Shown: positions 16,154 through 25,058 of the stretch, piece after piece | Layout: each line of letters opens with the position of its first letter | How positions within the stretch are numbered: the first letter of the stretch is position 1 | DNA from: Comamonadaceae bacterium | Lineage (GTDB): Bacteria; Pseudomonadota; Gammaproteobacteria; Burkholderiales; Burkholderiaceae_C | NCBI GenBank assembly: GCA_947475685.1 | Contig: CANJNC010000022.1 | Span: 1 to 46,223, forward strand | Length of the DNA: 46,223 nt | Direction: 5' to 3' | The notes under the pieces: generated by a model | Seen by the model: only the letters and a program-made list of their open reading frames with translations | What the model was told of the DNA's origin: nothing | Databases searched by the model: none | Program-made: the position numbers and the translations under genes

Positions 16154-17254
16154 TCACGCACCCTTGCGACTGAAGATTTCTTCGTACAAGCGAGACCATT
16201 TTTGGTTGTCATCCAATGTGACCTTGGGGTCGGCAAACGTCAAAGGCATTTTGTTCAAGCTTGAAGGCACTTTGATGTGAGTCGGGATGAAGTCCCGTTT
16301 ACCCAAAATAGTTTGACCCACACTCAAAATAAAATCTTGGAACAAAACAGCTGAATAAGGATGGGGTGCGTTTTTATTGACTCCAACGCCATTGGGTCTT
16401 GCAATGGTAGGTTCAAGGGCGAACCAATCGATCGGCGCACCTGCATTTTTCATTTGCTCCACCTTGTAGTTGTACAAGGTCAACGCCAAAGGCACCTCTC
16501 CTGAGACCACCAAGTTGGCAAGCAATGTATGGCCTTTTCTAACTGTCACCGCATTTTTGATGGCAATTTCCTTAAATAGAGCAACGCCCTTTTCATAGCC
16601 CATCTGTGTCACGACACCGGCCAACCAATCATTGTCTTCAGACTCCACCGCAATCTTACCCTTCCACTTCGGGTCAAGCAGGTCTTTGTAGCTCTTGGGC
16701 AGGTCTTCTTTTTTAATTTGCCGGGTGTTGTACGCGCAAGTGAAAATATTCAGACGGCTTGCAATCCATTCTCTATGCGCTTGGATGGCTTGTGGGATCA
16801 ATTCGGACAAGGTGGGTGATTTACACACTTGAAGAATATGCTCTCGGTGCATGGCCTCCATCTCGGGGCCATTGGTATCAATCACATCAACTTCATGTCG
16901 ATTGGCTTTGGCCTCCAAGACCACACGCTGAAGAATCTTCTCGGAACCCGCTCTCCACACTTTGGTCTTTAAGCCATAGCGCTTTTCGAACTCATTGGTC
17001 AAAGCGGCCATGTCATCTAGAGGCATGGAGGAATACACCAACACGGGGCCTTCCTTTTTGGCCATGTCAACCAGCTTGTTGGTTCTCTCAGGGCCAGACA
17101 AGGCCGAGGCCAAACCGGTGGGTAAAGCGCTTTGCGCTTCACTTTGTGCGTGGGCCGCATTGGGCCAGATGAGGCTGGCAGGCAAAGACGCTGCCCCCAG
17201 CACAGAAGAAGCACTTTTAAGAATCTTGCGACGACTCAGGCCAAGGTTTTTCAT
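16154..17254 (-). CDS. ABC transporter substrate-binding protein (iron-type), copy 2
   Basis: A 366-residue paralog of the preceding binding protein. Its N-terminus, LGLSRRKILKSASSVLGAAS, is a Tat-type signal (SRRKILK), whereas copy 1 looks Sec-exported. This difference hints that the two fold under different conditions or bind a cofactor. Landmarks are GPVLVYSSMPLDDMAALTNE, VWRAGSEKILQRV and LPKSYKDLLDPKWKGKIAVE. The gene is separated from copy 1 by 76 bases and from the cupin upstream by 190 bases with a hairpin at 17395-17410, so part of the transcription may stop or be processed there. The ligand could be Fe3+ in complex or an organic acid. Confidence 0.9.
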   Translation of the reverse strand: MKNLGLSRRKILKSASSVLGAASLPASLIWPNAAHAQSEAQSALPTGLASALSGPERTNKLVDMAKKEGPVLVYSSMPLDDMAALTNEFEKRYGLKTKVWRAGSEKILQRVVLEAKANRHEVDVIDTNGPEMEAMHREHILQVCKSPTLSELIPQAIQAHREWIASRLNIFTCAYNTRQIKKEDLPKSYKDLLDPKWKGKIAVESEDNDWLAGVVTQMGYEKGVALFKEIAIKNAVTVRKGHTLLANLVVSGEVPLALTLYNYKVEQMKNAGAPIDWFALEPTIARPNGVGVNKNAPHPYSAVLFQDFILSVGQTILGKRDFIPTHIKVPSSLNKMPLTFADPKVTLDDNQKWSRLYEEIFSRKGA

Positions 17255-17394
17255 AGGTCAACAAAAAATGCAAATAAAGGTTAATGTGTAGGGCCATAGA
17301 CTGACCCAAAGACTGCATTATCACCAAATCCAAGAACTCTCAACGCCAGTGGCTAATAAAGGCCCATCAACGGAGCCAAGAATTCTTTAAAACA

Positions 17395-17410
17395 AAGACC
17401 CCTGGGTCTT
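17395..17410 (-). terminator. Hairpin with U-rich tail downstream of the cupin genes
   Basis: AAGACCCCTGGGTCTT folds into a 6-bp stem with a 4-base loop; on the minus strand it is followed by TGTTTT. It lies 35 bases after the bicupin stop codon. It may be an intrinsic terminator or attenuator that lowers expression of the binding-protein and MFS genes relative to the cupins. Confidence 0.45.
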
Positions 17411-17444
17411 CCCTCGACATGGATCTTGAGTGATTTCAGCTCAT

Positions 17445-18560
17445 TCAATTGCGCTGTGGAAGCGTTGCCAACTCAGTTTCATAAGCCTCGGCCATCTTTG
17501 GGGTCAAGCCATGAACAGTCAACGCATTTGTAAAGCGATCTCTGACCAATTGGCTCTCATCGGCATAGTCAATTTGATCCCCACCGATTCGACGACTGAT
17601 CCAAGCTTTGGGCACGCCTTGCGCATTGCGCACAGACACCACCTCATGTTTGAAGGCCAAATAACGCGCTGGGGTCTTGCCGGTATTAAAGTGCTGGTGA
17701 AACCACATATTGGGCGGCACAATCATAGAACCAACCTCCCAGTCATACAACCTAGGCTCTTCACCTTCTGGCCACATCAAGCTATAACCTTCGCCACTTA
17801 GGATAATGACATGTGCACCAGGTCCATGGCAATGCGCCTTTTTATACGTCCCAACTGGAAATTGAGAAATATGGCTGTTCATTGAACCACGCGCCATGTT
17901 AAATCGAATGTGCCCACCACCAGCGCCACGCTCTTTGGCGCTGATCAGAGGTAAATTCACCGCATCGGCTACAAAGTTGGTCTCAAGCAACAATCCTTTT
18001 TGCTCCCCTTGGCCACTGAAATAATCAGGTTCACCATTAAAACGATTGGCAAAATCATGATGGGTATTGAAGACAAAATTCAAATCCTCGTACAAGTTGA
18101 TCACAGGAGGACCGTTCGTCACCGCCACAAAACGTGCCGCATCTTTACCAGAACCATTGAAGTGCTGATGTGAGCAGTTCAAGGGAATTGCAAAAAGCGC
18201 ACCCGCTTGCCATTCAAATGTGATTCGATGGCCTTGATCATTGCATACCGTCGTGGATCCTCGCCCAGAGAGCACATAAATCATCTCTTCAAAGAGTTGA
18301 CGCTGAGGTTCAAGTTGTTTACCTGGCGCGATTTCAACCACATAGCAGTCATTGGAGGTTCTTGAGGCTTCGTGGTTGATAAAGACACCCTTGCCACCTC
18401 GTCTTGCCCAAGGCTTCAAATCAACCGTATTGAGACTTTTGACATAGTGTGCACTGATGATGTCAAGTCCCTCAGACTTGACCCACCGGGTGTAGGGCGT
18501 CTCCTTTTCGGTTGCAAATTTTTGCGCTAAATCATCGGAAACTAAGGCGTCTTTGCTCAT
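17445..18560 (-). CDS. Two-domain cupin (bicupin)
   Basis: A 371-residue protein with two cupin barrels, the layout of gentisate-type dioxygenases. Domain 1 (about residues 70-150) has cupin motif 2 in IPLNCSHQHFN, but the first motif reads EPQRQLFEEMIYVLSGRG with no His pair, so its metal site is incomplete. Domain 2 has KKAHCHGPGAHVIILSGEG plus PPNMWFHQHFN, giving a full His set (a His replaces the usual Glu). Only domain 2 is expected to bind Fe, Ni or Mn. The same HQHFN ending occurs in the two cupins upstream. ATG 18560 is chosen over an upstream start by its AGAGAA spacing. The reaction is unknown. Confidence 0.8.
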   Translation of the reverse strand: MSKDALVSDDLAQKFATEKETPYTRWVKSEGLDIISAHYVKSLNTVDLKPWARRGGKGVFINHEASRTSNDCYVVEIAPGKQLEPQRQLFEEMIYVLSGRGSTTVCNDQGHRITFEWQAGALFAIPLNCSHQHFNGSGKDAARFVAVTNGPPVINLYEDLNFVFNTHHDFANRFNGEPDYFSGQGEQKGLLLETNFVADAVNLPLISAKERGAGGGHIRFNMARGSMNSHISQFPVGTYKKAHCHGPGAHVIILSGEGYSLMWPEGEEPRLYDWEVGSMIVPPNMWFHQHFNTGKTPARYLAFKHEVVSVRNAQGVPKAWISRRIGGDQIDYADESQLVRDRFTNALTVHGLTPKMAEAYETELATLPQRN

Positions 18561-18606
18561 TGAAAAGTTCTCTATTGGGTCAAACAAGATGAAGAAAACA
18601 AGTGCG

Positions 18607-19206
18607 TCACTTGTTCTTCAAATATTGAAGAATGTTTTTCGCATTCAGTGTGATGGATGGATCGTACTCAGGTGCATTCTCCAATTGCTCCATGTCGTTT
18701 AAACCACAGTACTTAAAAATACGGTTGGTCGAAGAGATCAAACGAACTGGTTTTGAAGGATCTGAATTGAAGTGCTGATGAATGGTATTGGGTGGTATGT
18801 AGATCACATCTCCCGCTTCCCATTCATAGCGTTTGATTTCATCAACAGGTCTCCAATGATAGGTATCGGTGATTTCAACATCACAGTCCTGATGCAAGTC
18901 GTAGCCTCTGCCCTCTAAGACATAGACGCACTCCTCGGCCAAATGGCGGTGCTTGCCCGAGTGGGATCCAGGTGGAATGAGTTGCATGTAAGCATCCACC
19001 GTTTCCATGCGGGTGTTCATCCCTTCATTGAGCAAATGCTTCAACAAGCCTTGGCGCGCCATCTCCCAGGGCATTTCCTGTGGGTGAACAACTTTCTTTC
19101 TTTTTGCATTTCTAACGGGAGCCTGTGCAGCATCGTCAAGCAAGCCTTGGTAAAAAGTACCTTGCGCGTCCCCACCCATCCATGTTTTTGATTCGTCCCA
19201 TGCCAT
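18607..19206 (-). CDS. Single-domain cupin protein
   Basis: A 199-residue cupin. Motif 1 is SGKHRHLAEECVYVLEGRGY with H-x-H and Glu, and motif 2 is IPPNTIHQHFN, so a complete 3-His/1-Glu metal site is predicted. The long N-terminal segment (about 90 residues) is typical of cupins acting on aromatic or heterocyclic acids. The start at 19206 lies one base after the stop of the next cupin and is preceded by GGAGG at a spacing of 7-8 bases, which decides it against the in-frame TTG at 19302. It is the middle member of the three-cupin run. Confidence 0.82.
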   Translation of the reverse strand: MAWDESKTWMGGDAQGTFYQGLLDDAAQAPVRNAKRKKVVHPQEMPWEMARQGLLKHLLNEGMNTRMETVDAYMQLIPPGSHSGKHRHLAEECVYVLEGRGYDLHQDCDVEITDTYHWRPVDEIKRYEWEAGDVIYIPPNTIHQHFNSDPSKPVRLISSTNRIFKYCGLNDMEQLENAPEYDPSITLNAKNILQYLKNK

Positions 19207-19207
19207 C

Positions 19208-19810
19208 TCAGTATCCTCCTTGTGGGTGATTAAAGTCTTGCTCATCGTTTCTTGCTTTGAACCCTTCGCCTCCAGCGGCAGGCTCGCTTGGGCGAGGTTC
19301 AACTTGTTGTTGAAACAGCATGTTCATGAACATATACATTGGCTTTGTTTTGATCACAAGCGCACGAGCAGGCTTGGCGGCATCCGCATTGAAGTGCTGA
19401 TGAACGCAGTTGTTGTGAACTATCGCCACGTCCCCCGCCTTCCAGTCATAACGAATGCCATCATGTATTTCATAGCCCACGCCGTCTAAGATATAAAAAG
19501 CAGCCTCATTGACGTGTCCGTGTTTTTGAGATCGCGCGCCAGGGCCATACTCTTCCAAGTGCATGTGAAAGGTCTGAGTGATGCCGTCTTTGGGCTCTAC
19601 ATAGTGACGGCTAAAGGCTTGAGGGCCATCATTGAATTTGATGTCTTTGCCTTTTCTGATGCGTGGCATGGCACGCAAGCGGATCAACTCATCTTTTAAG
19701 TTGTATGGGCCAGCAATGGCGCGCACAAAGGTGCGATCCTTCTTGCTGTGGTAATGGGATTCGTTGGGGACGTAATCCTGAGAGTTGGTCTCAATCGTTT
19801 TAATCGTCAT
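19208..19810 (-). CDS. Single-domain cupin protein
   Basis: A 200-residue cupin with motif 1 ARSQKHGHVNEAAFYILDG (H-x-H and Glu) and motif 2 VIVHNNCV-type written here as AIVHNNCVHQHFN. The metal site is complete. It is the first cupin after the ABC ATPase gene (34-base gap) and is translationally coupled to the next cupin. The three cupins share HQHFN followed by a Pro-Ala-Arg or similar segment, and look like one subfamily that spread by duplication inside the operon. Dioxygenase, isomerase or simple ligand-binding roles are all possible. Confidence 0.82.
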   Translation of the reverse strand: MTIKTIETNSQDYVPNESHYHSKKDRTFVRAIAGPYNLKDELIRLRAMPRIRKGKDIKFNDGPQAFSRHYVEPKDGITQTFHMHLEEYGPGARSQKHGHVNEAAFYILDGVGYEIHDGIRYDWKAGDVAIVHNNCVHQHFNADAAKPARALVIKTKPMYMFMNMLFQQQVEPRPSEPAAGGEGFKARNDEQDFNHPQGGY

Positions 19811-19844
19811 GGGGATTGCTCTAGGTTAAAAAATAGAAATGAAC

Positions 19845-20951
19845 TTATTGCGCTTTGAAAACCACGCATCCGCGTGGATCAAAATACACATGAATGGGAT
19901 GATTGATGGGCGTGAGCTGTGTGGGGTGCACACGCGCCAAAATTAATTTTTCGCGAATCTTGACTTGGAAATCCAAAACTTCACCTAAAAATATCTTTTG
20001 GTCCACGGTGCCTTCATATCGATTGGCATGATCGATGGAAGGCGGGGTGTCACTCAAGTGCACATTTTCGGGCCTCACGCAGACTTGAACCGCATCTGCG
20101 ACTTTAAAGTTTTCTTGGATGGGCAATTGAATCAAACCCACCTCGGAGTCCAACACCATGACTTGTCGCTGAAGATCCATGTCTTTCACGGTTGCATCGA
20201 TGAAGTTGATGGCACCCACAAAATCGGCCACAAAGTTATTGATCGGTTTTTCGTATATTTCTCTGGGCGTTCCGCGTTGAACAATTCGCCCAGCCGACAT
20301 CACTGCAATCTCGTGTGAGAGGGCCAAAGCCTCGGATTGATCGTGGGTCACGTAGATGGTTGTGATGTCAAGTTCGCGTTGAATTTTTTTCAATTCAAAA
20401 CGCATTTTTTCTCTAAGCTTGGCATCCAAATTGGACAAAGGCTCGTCCAGCAACAAGAGCTGAGGCTCCATCACCAAGGCGCGTGCCAAAGCCAAACGTT
20501 GCTGCTGACCACCCGACAACCTAGTGGCATCTCGGTCGTGGTACTGCGCCAGTTCCACAGATTCCAGCACACGCATCACACGCTCTTTGATTTCAGCCTT
20601 GGTAAACTTCTTGGCCCCCACTTCCATGGGAAAACTTGCATTTTGGAACACACTCATGTGGGGCCAAATCGCATAGGACTGAAAGACCATGCCAAATCCA
20701 CGTCGGTTGGGAGGGGTGAAGACTCCTTTGACTGAACTGTATACAGCTTGTCCATTGACCTCAATCAAACCTTCGGTTGGTCTCTCCAAACCTGCAATGG
20801 ACCTGAGGGTGGTGGTTTTCCCACAGCCGCTGGGGCCCAAAAGCGTAAAAAGCTTACCCTTAGGCACTTCAAAGGAAACGTCCTTGGCAGCTTGCACCAC
20901 CACGCCTTTGTCGCTCACGTATTGCGTGAAAAGACCGGTAACATTTAACAC
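19845..20951 (-). CDS. ABC transporter ATP-binding protein (FbpC/PotA type)
   Basis: A 368-residue ATPase. The N-terminal NTPase domain has Walker A GPSGCGKTTTL, Q-loop VFQSYAIWPHMSV, signature LSGGQQQRLALARAL, Walker B LLLLDEPLSNLDAKLRE and the H-loop in YVTHDQSEALAL. The last 120 residues form a TOBE-type regulatory/ligand domain. It energises the fused permease encoded just upstream (63-base gap). This class serves Fe3+, polyamine, thiamine, phosphonate and sulfate importers. With two FbpA-like binding proteins an iron-complex or small organic acid substrate is the best guess. Confidence 0.95.
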   Translation of the reverse strand: MLNVTGLFTQYVSDKGVVVQAAKDVSFEVPKGKLFTLLGPSGCGKTTTLRSIAGLERPTEGLIEVNGQAVYSSVKGVFTPPNRRGFGMVFQSYAIWPHMSVFQNASFPMEVGAKKFTKAEIKERVMRVLESVELAQYHDRDATRLSGGQQQRLALARALVMEPQLLLLDEPLSNLDAKLREKMRFELKKIQRELDITTIYVTHDQSEALALSHEIAVMSAGRIVQRGTPREIYEKPINNFVADFVGAINFIDATVKDMDLQRQVMVLDSEVGLIQLPIQENFKVADAVQVCVRPENVHLSDTPPSIDHANRYEGTVDQKIFLGEVLDFQVKIREKLILARVHPTQLTPINHPIHVYFDPRGCVVFKAQ

Positions 20952-21014
20952 GACATTTCTTCCTTTAATACAAGCTTTGGCCTCAGGCGCACATGATCAC
21001 GTGCCCCGTTACCG

Positions 21015-22748
21015 TTATGCATCTTTCACACCAAAACGTTTACCAATGAGTTGGGCGACCATCACCAAAACCAAGAGCAACAGAATGAACATCACACTCA
21101 GCGCAGACAGTTCAACATATTGACCGTTCTCCCACAACTCCCATATCACAATGGAGATCACCTCGTTGCCTGGACTGTAGAGCAAAATGGAGCTTGACAA
21201 CTCGCGCACAGAGACAATCATCACGTAGATCCAGCCCGCAACCATGCCAGGCTTGAGCAAGGGCAATATCACGCGTGTAAACACCTTGAACCATCCCGCT
21301 CCACTCATGCCAGCCGAATCCTCCAAATCCTTGTGGATTTGAATCATGGAAGTCGTGTTGTAGCGCAGCCCATAGGGCATGAAACGTGTGATGTAGGCGA
21401 GCAAAATAATCCAAAAAGTGCCATAGATCCCAATGTCAAAGGTCAGGTAAAAAATCATGATGGACACACCCAAAACCAAGCCAGGAAAGACCATGGGCAA
21501 AGAGGCCAAGTTGTCCAACAACCAACGTCCTGGAATCTTCGTTTTCACAACCACCCAACACACAACGGCGGACAACAACATGACGATGGTTGCACACGCC
21601 ATGGCCATCCACAAGCTGTTCAATAAAGCGTGAAGAATATTGCTTGAACCCAAAATATAGCGGTAACCATCCAAGCTCAAGTGCTTAAGGGCCTCGACCG
21701 ATGGAGGCGCATAGAATTTTTGCAAAGACGACCACAACAAAACCAAAAAGGGCAAGATGACAATCAGTAAAAAGTACAACAAGAAGATGCCCGTCGTCAA
21801 ATATCTCCAGGGCCCCAGATCAATGCTTCTTGGACGAAATCCTTTTCCAGTCACCGTCACATACTTGTTGCCCGTTGAAGATATTTTGGCTTGGATATAG
21901 ATGCCCACCGAGGTGATCAATAAAAGCACCACTGAATAGGCCGATGCCAAGCCCAATTGACTTGGGAACTGATGGATCGCCTGATAAATTGCAGACGTAA
22001 AGACTTGAATACCAGCGGGCAGCCCCAACAAAGCAGGCACTTCAAAGGACTCGATGGCGCGCACAAAAAGCGTCAACACTGTCGCCACTATGGCTGGGAT
22101 CGCAAGCCTCAAGGTGATGCGCCAAAGGGTCCTTAAAATGCTGGATCCACTCATGACAGCCGACTCTTCTAGAGATGGATCCATGGCCCTAAAGGCCGCG
22201 GACATCAGCAAAAATGCCATGGGTGAATAATGAAGCCCATCGACCCAAATCATGCCCCACATGGAGTAAATGTTAAAGGGTGGAGACTCCAAACCAAACC
22301 AAGATTGCAAGGCCATATTGATTAAACCAATTTTCGGGCTTGCCAACATGATCCATGCAATGGTGAATAAAATGCTAGGGATGATCAAGGGAATGATCGA
22401 CAACGCATAAAAGAGTCGCCGCATGGGCGTGTTCGTTCTTTCATTCATCCAAGCCAAGGCGGTACCGATGACAAAGGCGAGCAAAGACCCGCCCAAAGCA
22501 AACTGAACTGAGTTGGCCAAGGTTGTGACCGTCTCTACATCCGTATAAGCGATGATGTAATTTGAGAAGGTAAAGGCCGCTGGAACGTCGGCTGTCTCAG
22601 GCGTCAAAAAACTCTGCCAAATCATGAAGCCAAATGGCACCAGCGCCAAAAAGCCCACCACGATCAAACAGACCCCAATGACCAACCACTTGGGATCAAA
22701 ACTCAATTTCACAGGACGGAGAGACTCCGCCGCAGCTGGGCTTTGCAC
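21015..22748 (-). CDS. Iron-type ABC transporter permease, two fused halves (FbpB-like)
   Basis: A 577-residue membrane protein with about 12 transmembrane segments in two homologous halves (residues about 20-280 and 310-575), the fused layout of FbpB/AfuB-like permeases. Each half carries an EAA-type loop to contact the ATPase, seen as EESAVMSGSSILRTLWRI and EDSAGMSGAGWFKVFTRV. It starts with GTG; no in-frame ATG lies close by. It is first in the minus-strand importer-cupin operon. A palindrome shared with iclR and the Rieske genes lies about 120 bases upstream, suggesting IclR control. Confidence 0.93.
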   Translation of the reverse strand: MQSPAAAESLRPVKLSFDPKWLVIGVCLIVVGFLALVPFGFMIWQSFLTPETADVPAAFTFSNYIIAYTDVETVTTLANSVQFALGGSLLAFVIGTALAWMNERTNTPMRRLFYALSIIPLIIPSILFTIAWIMLASPKIGLINMALQSWFGLESPPFNIYSMWGMIWVDGLHYSPMAFLLMSAAFRAMDPSLEESAVMSGSSILRTLWRITLRLAIPAIVATVLTLFVRAIESFEVPALLGLPAGIQVFTSAIYQAIHQFPSQLGLASAYSVVLLLITSVGIYIQAKISSTGNKYVTVTGKGFRPRSIDLGPWRYLTTGIFLLYFLLIVILPFLVLLWSSLQKFYAPPSVEALKHLSLDGYRYILGSSNILHALLNSLWMAMACATIVMLLSAVVCWVVVKTKIPGRWLLDNLASLPMVFPGLVLGVSIMIFYLTFDIGIYGTFWIILLAYITRFMPYGLRYNTTSMIQIHKDLEDSAGMSGAGWFKVFTRVILPLLKPGMVAGWIYVMIVSVRELSSSILLYSPGNEVISIVIWELWENGQYVELSALSVMFILLLLVLVMVAQLIGKRFGVKDA

Positions 22749-22867
22749 TGATGTTTCTCCAACGAAAAGGGATAAATAGGGGAATGGCGATTATAGGCCT
22801 CAGCCAATGAGAGGCGAGGCTTGTGGCGCGGACTTCCATCGATTGAGAACTCGATATTTGATTCTTC

Positions 22868-22890
22868 TATATGGAACACAGATCCACATG
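22868..22890. promoter_or_regulatory. Candidate IclR operator, site A (importer operon)
   Basis: The core GAACACAGATC at 22874-22884 lies in a 23-base stretch that begins TATA. The full stretch matches site B (23052-23074) at 17 of 23 positions. It lies 120 bases upstream of the permease GTG, between the importer operon and iclR. Dyad symmetry is imperfect on the right arm. Confidence 0.45.
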
Positions 22891-23051
22891 TAGGCACATT
22901 TTGTATTAGGCTTGAATCTCTTTTAGGTGTCAAGTCTGAGATTTGCGGGTTTTCCCTGTAGTGCTTATTTGCTATATTTTATCAATTTCACAAATTTTAC
23001 TCACTCAACCACGTCGCATGAGGACCATCTGTATTTTTCTTGGCATTCTTT

Positions 23052-23074
23052 TATAGGGAACACTGTTCCTTATA
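23052..23074. promoter_or_regulatory. Candidate IclR operator, site B (iclR)
   Basis: Contains the perfect palindrome GGAACA-C-TGTTCC (23057-23069) flanked by TATAG and TTATA. It ends 14 bases before the iclR start codon, a position suited to autorepression. IclR-family regulators commonly bind such short dyads near their own gene. Confidence 0.6.
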
Positions 23075-23088
23075 AAAGAAAATACGCT

Positions 23089-23901
23089 ATGATCAATTCA
23101 ACCCTTGAAAAGCAGTTCAATCTCATGGAACGACCCCCCTCTAAAAGCGCACGCCTGTCCTCTGTTGCAGCCTCCATACGTGTGCTCAAATGCTTTTCAG
23201 AGATTGAGCCAGAAATTGGCATCAGCAGTCTTGCCAAACGGCTTAACTTGGCAAAAAGTACAGCCCACCGATTGGCCGTGACCTTGTTGAGCGAAGGTTT
23301 GCTTGAACAAAATCCAGACAACGGCCGGTACCACTTAGGGATCAATCTTTTCATCATGGGTGCCTTGGTCCGAAGGCGCTTGGATGTCTCCAACATGGCC
23401 CAGCCGTTTTTAAATGTCTTAAGAGAAAGAACGGGCGAGACGATTCATTTGGCTGTGATGAATGAGACCAACATCATTTATCTTTATAACTTAGAAAGTA
23501 GCCAAGCTATTCGCATGAAAAATTACATTGGCACCCTCAAACCCTCCTTTTGCACCAGTGAAGGGCGGGCCATTTTATCGTTCAGCAGCAATGAATTGAT
23601 TCAAAAGGTGCTTGACTCTGAACTCAAACCCAGAACAGCCCATACGTGCTGTGATGTGACCGAACTGATTCATGTCTTTCAGCAGGTTCGACAAAATGGA
23701 TACGCCATTGATGATGAAGAGTCAGAGATTGGCATGAGAGGCATCTCTGCACCTTTGAGAGACATCAGCTCACAAGTCGTGGCCTCCATTGGAGTAGGGG
23801 GACCTAGCCAACGGCTCACCCTGAAAAAGCTCAGAGCGCTGGCCCCCTTGGTGGTGCAAACCGCCCAAGACATCTCCACCCAATTGGGGTATCGCCCTTA
23901 A
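23089..23901 (+). CDS. IclR-family transcriptional regulator
   Basis: A 270-residue regulator. The N-terminal winged helix has ISSLAKRLNLAKSTAHRLAV and LLSEGLLEQNPDNGRYHLG. The C-terminal GAF-like ligand domain has FLNVLRERTGETIHLAVM and ends with the family segment MRGISAPLRDISSQVVASIG. ATG 23089 is preferred because homology begins just after it; a longer reading back to 22927 would run through the palindrome. It is divergent from the importer-cupin operon. Similar palindromes lie at its own promoter, at the importer and between the Rieske genes, so it probably controls this catabolic region. The effector is likely an aromatic acid but is unknown. Confidence 0.92.
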   Translation: MINSTLEKQFNLMERPPSKSARLSSVAASIRVLKCFSEIEPEIGISSLAKRLNLAKSTAHRLAVTLLSEGLLEQNPDNGRYHLGINLFIMGALVRRRLDVSNMAQPFLNVLRERTGETIHLAVMNETNIIYLYNLESSQAIRMKNYIGTLKPSFCTSEGRAILSFSSNELIQKVLDSELKPRTAHTCCDVTELIHVFQQVRQNGYAIDDEESEIGMRGISAPLRDISSQVVASIGVGGPSQRLTLKKLRALAPLVVQTAQDISTQLGYRP

Positions 23902-23966
23902 GCATTCGCCTTGAGTGAGAGCGTCAAACCCATGATTTTTTATCTTTACCCTTGAATTCACTGCCC

Positions 23967-24977
23967 ATGTTTCAGATTCAAATCGACGGCTCGACAACAC
24001 ATTTTCCCTGTGCGCCAGATGACACACTTTTAAGAGCCGCACTTCGCGCTGGCATTGGATTTCCCTACGAATGCAATGTGGGCTCTTGTGGCAACTGTAA
24101 ATTTGAACTCCTCGAAGGCGAGCTTCAAAACAATTGGCAAGACGCACCCGGACTGAGCGAAAAAGACCGTCTCAAAAACCGCTGGCTAGGATGTCAGGCC
24201 AAAGCTTGCTCCAATGCACGCATCAAAATGCGTGAAATGGACCACTACAAACCCATCCACATTCCCACTGAGAGCGCTGCAACTTTGATTCACAAAAGAG
24301 AAATTACCCATGATTTGCATGAATTCTCATTTCGGTGCGATGCGCCATTGAGCTTTGCCGCAGGACAATACGCGCTCATCCATGTCTCTGGCGTCCCTGG
24401 CCCAAGAGCCTACTCGATGAGTCAAGGAGGCGCGAGCAAGGAACGCATTGATTTTCAGGCGCGTTTGATCCCAGGAGGCGTAGGCACGCAAAAACTCTTC
24501 TCCATGCCCTTGGGCGAGAAGGTGCGCATTGATGGCCCCTACGGCATGGCCTATTTGCGAGAGGACTCATCTAGAGACATCTTGCTGGTTGGCGGTGGCT
24601 CAGGCCTGGCCCCCATGATCTCTTTGGCCCGAGGGGCACTCTCACTGCAAAGACCTTCATTCCAAAACATTCATTTCATTTACGGCGCTCGCGAGTCGCG
24701 TGATATTTGTGGCCTGGACATGTTGAGTGAGCTGCCACTTTGGACCTCCATGGGCCACTACACAGCGGTCGTCTCCAACCCCTCAGCGCAAGAAGTTCTG
24801 CCCCATGGCTGTGAGCGCGGCTTTGTCCATGAAGTGGTTCAAAAATTACATGCCAAAGACTTGAACCAAATGGAAATTTATTTCGCTGGACCAGCCCTCA
24901 TGGCCCAAGCCATGCTCAAACTTTTGGTAGAGCTAAAAGTGCCCATGAGTCAAGTTCATTTTGATCAATTTTATTGA
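23967..24977 (+). CDS. 2Fe-2S ferredoxin / FAD reductase of an oxygenase system
   Basis: A 336-residue electron-transfer protein. The N-terminal plant-type ferredoxin has the ligands C36, C41, C44 and C76 (CNVGSCGNC ... LGCQAK). A ferredoxin-NADP-reductase-like FAD domain with RAYSMS and a NAD domain with LVGGGSGLAPMISLARG follow. This order is that of BenC-, TmoF- and phenol-hydroxylase-type reductases, which pass electrons from NAD(P)H to an oxygenase. ATG 23967 is chosen; a TTG 15 bases upstream is possible. It follows iclR on the same strand. The only oxygenase in the window is the Rieske enzyme at 30.8-32.1 kb, so they may be partners. Confidence 0.92.
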   Translation: MFQIQIDGSTTHFPCAPDDTLLRAALRAGIGFPYECNVGSCGNCKFELLEGELQNNWQDAPGLSEKDRLKNRWLGCQAKACSNARIKMREMDHYKPIHIPTESAATLIHKREITHDLHEFSFRCDAPLSFAAGQYALIHVSGVPGPRAYSMSQGGASKERIDFQARLIPGGVGTQKLFSMPLGEKVRIDGPYGMAYLREDSSRDILLVGGGSGLAPMISLARGALSLQRPSFQNIHFIYGARESRDICGLDMLSELPLWTSMGHYTAVVSNPSAQEVLPHGCERGFVHEVVQKLHAKDLNQMEIYFAGPALMAQAMLKLLVELKVPMSQVHFDQFY

Positions 24978-25058
24978 TGTGTCTCCAGTCCTTTTCTCGC
25001 AAGAGAAGGGGGCCCTTGATCCGCCCCACAACACGCCCTTGAATCCCCTTTCTACGAC

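Noticed and set aside
24978-25058. Cobalamin riboswitch before the EutA-like gene
   Set aside because: The 81-base gap is too short and shows no conserved B12-box features.
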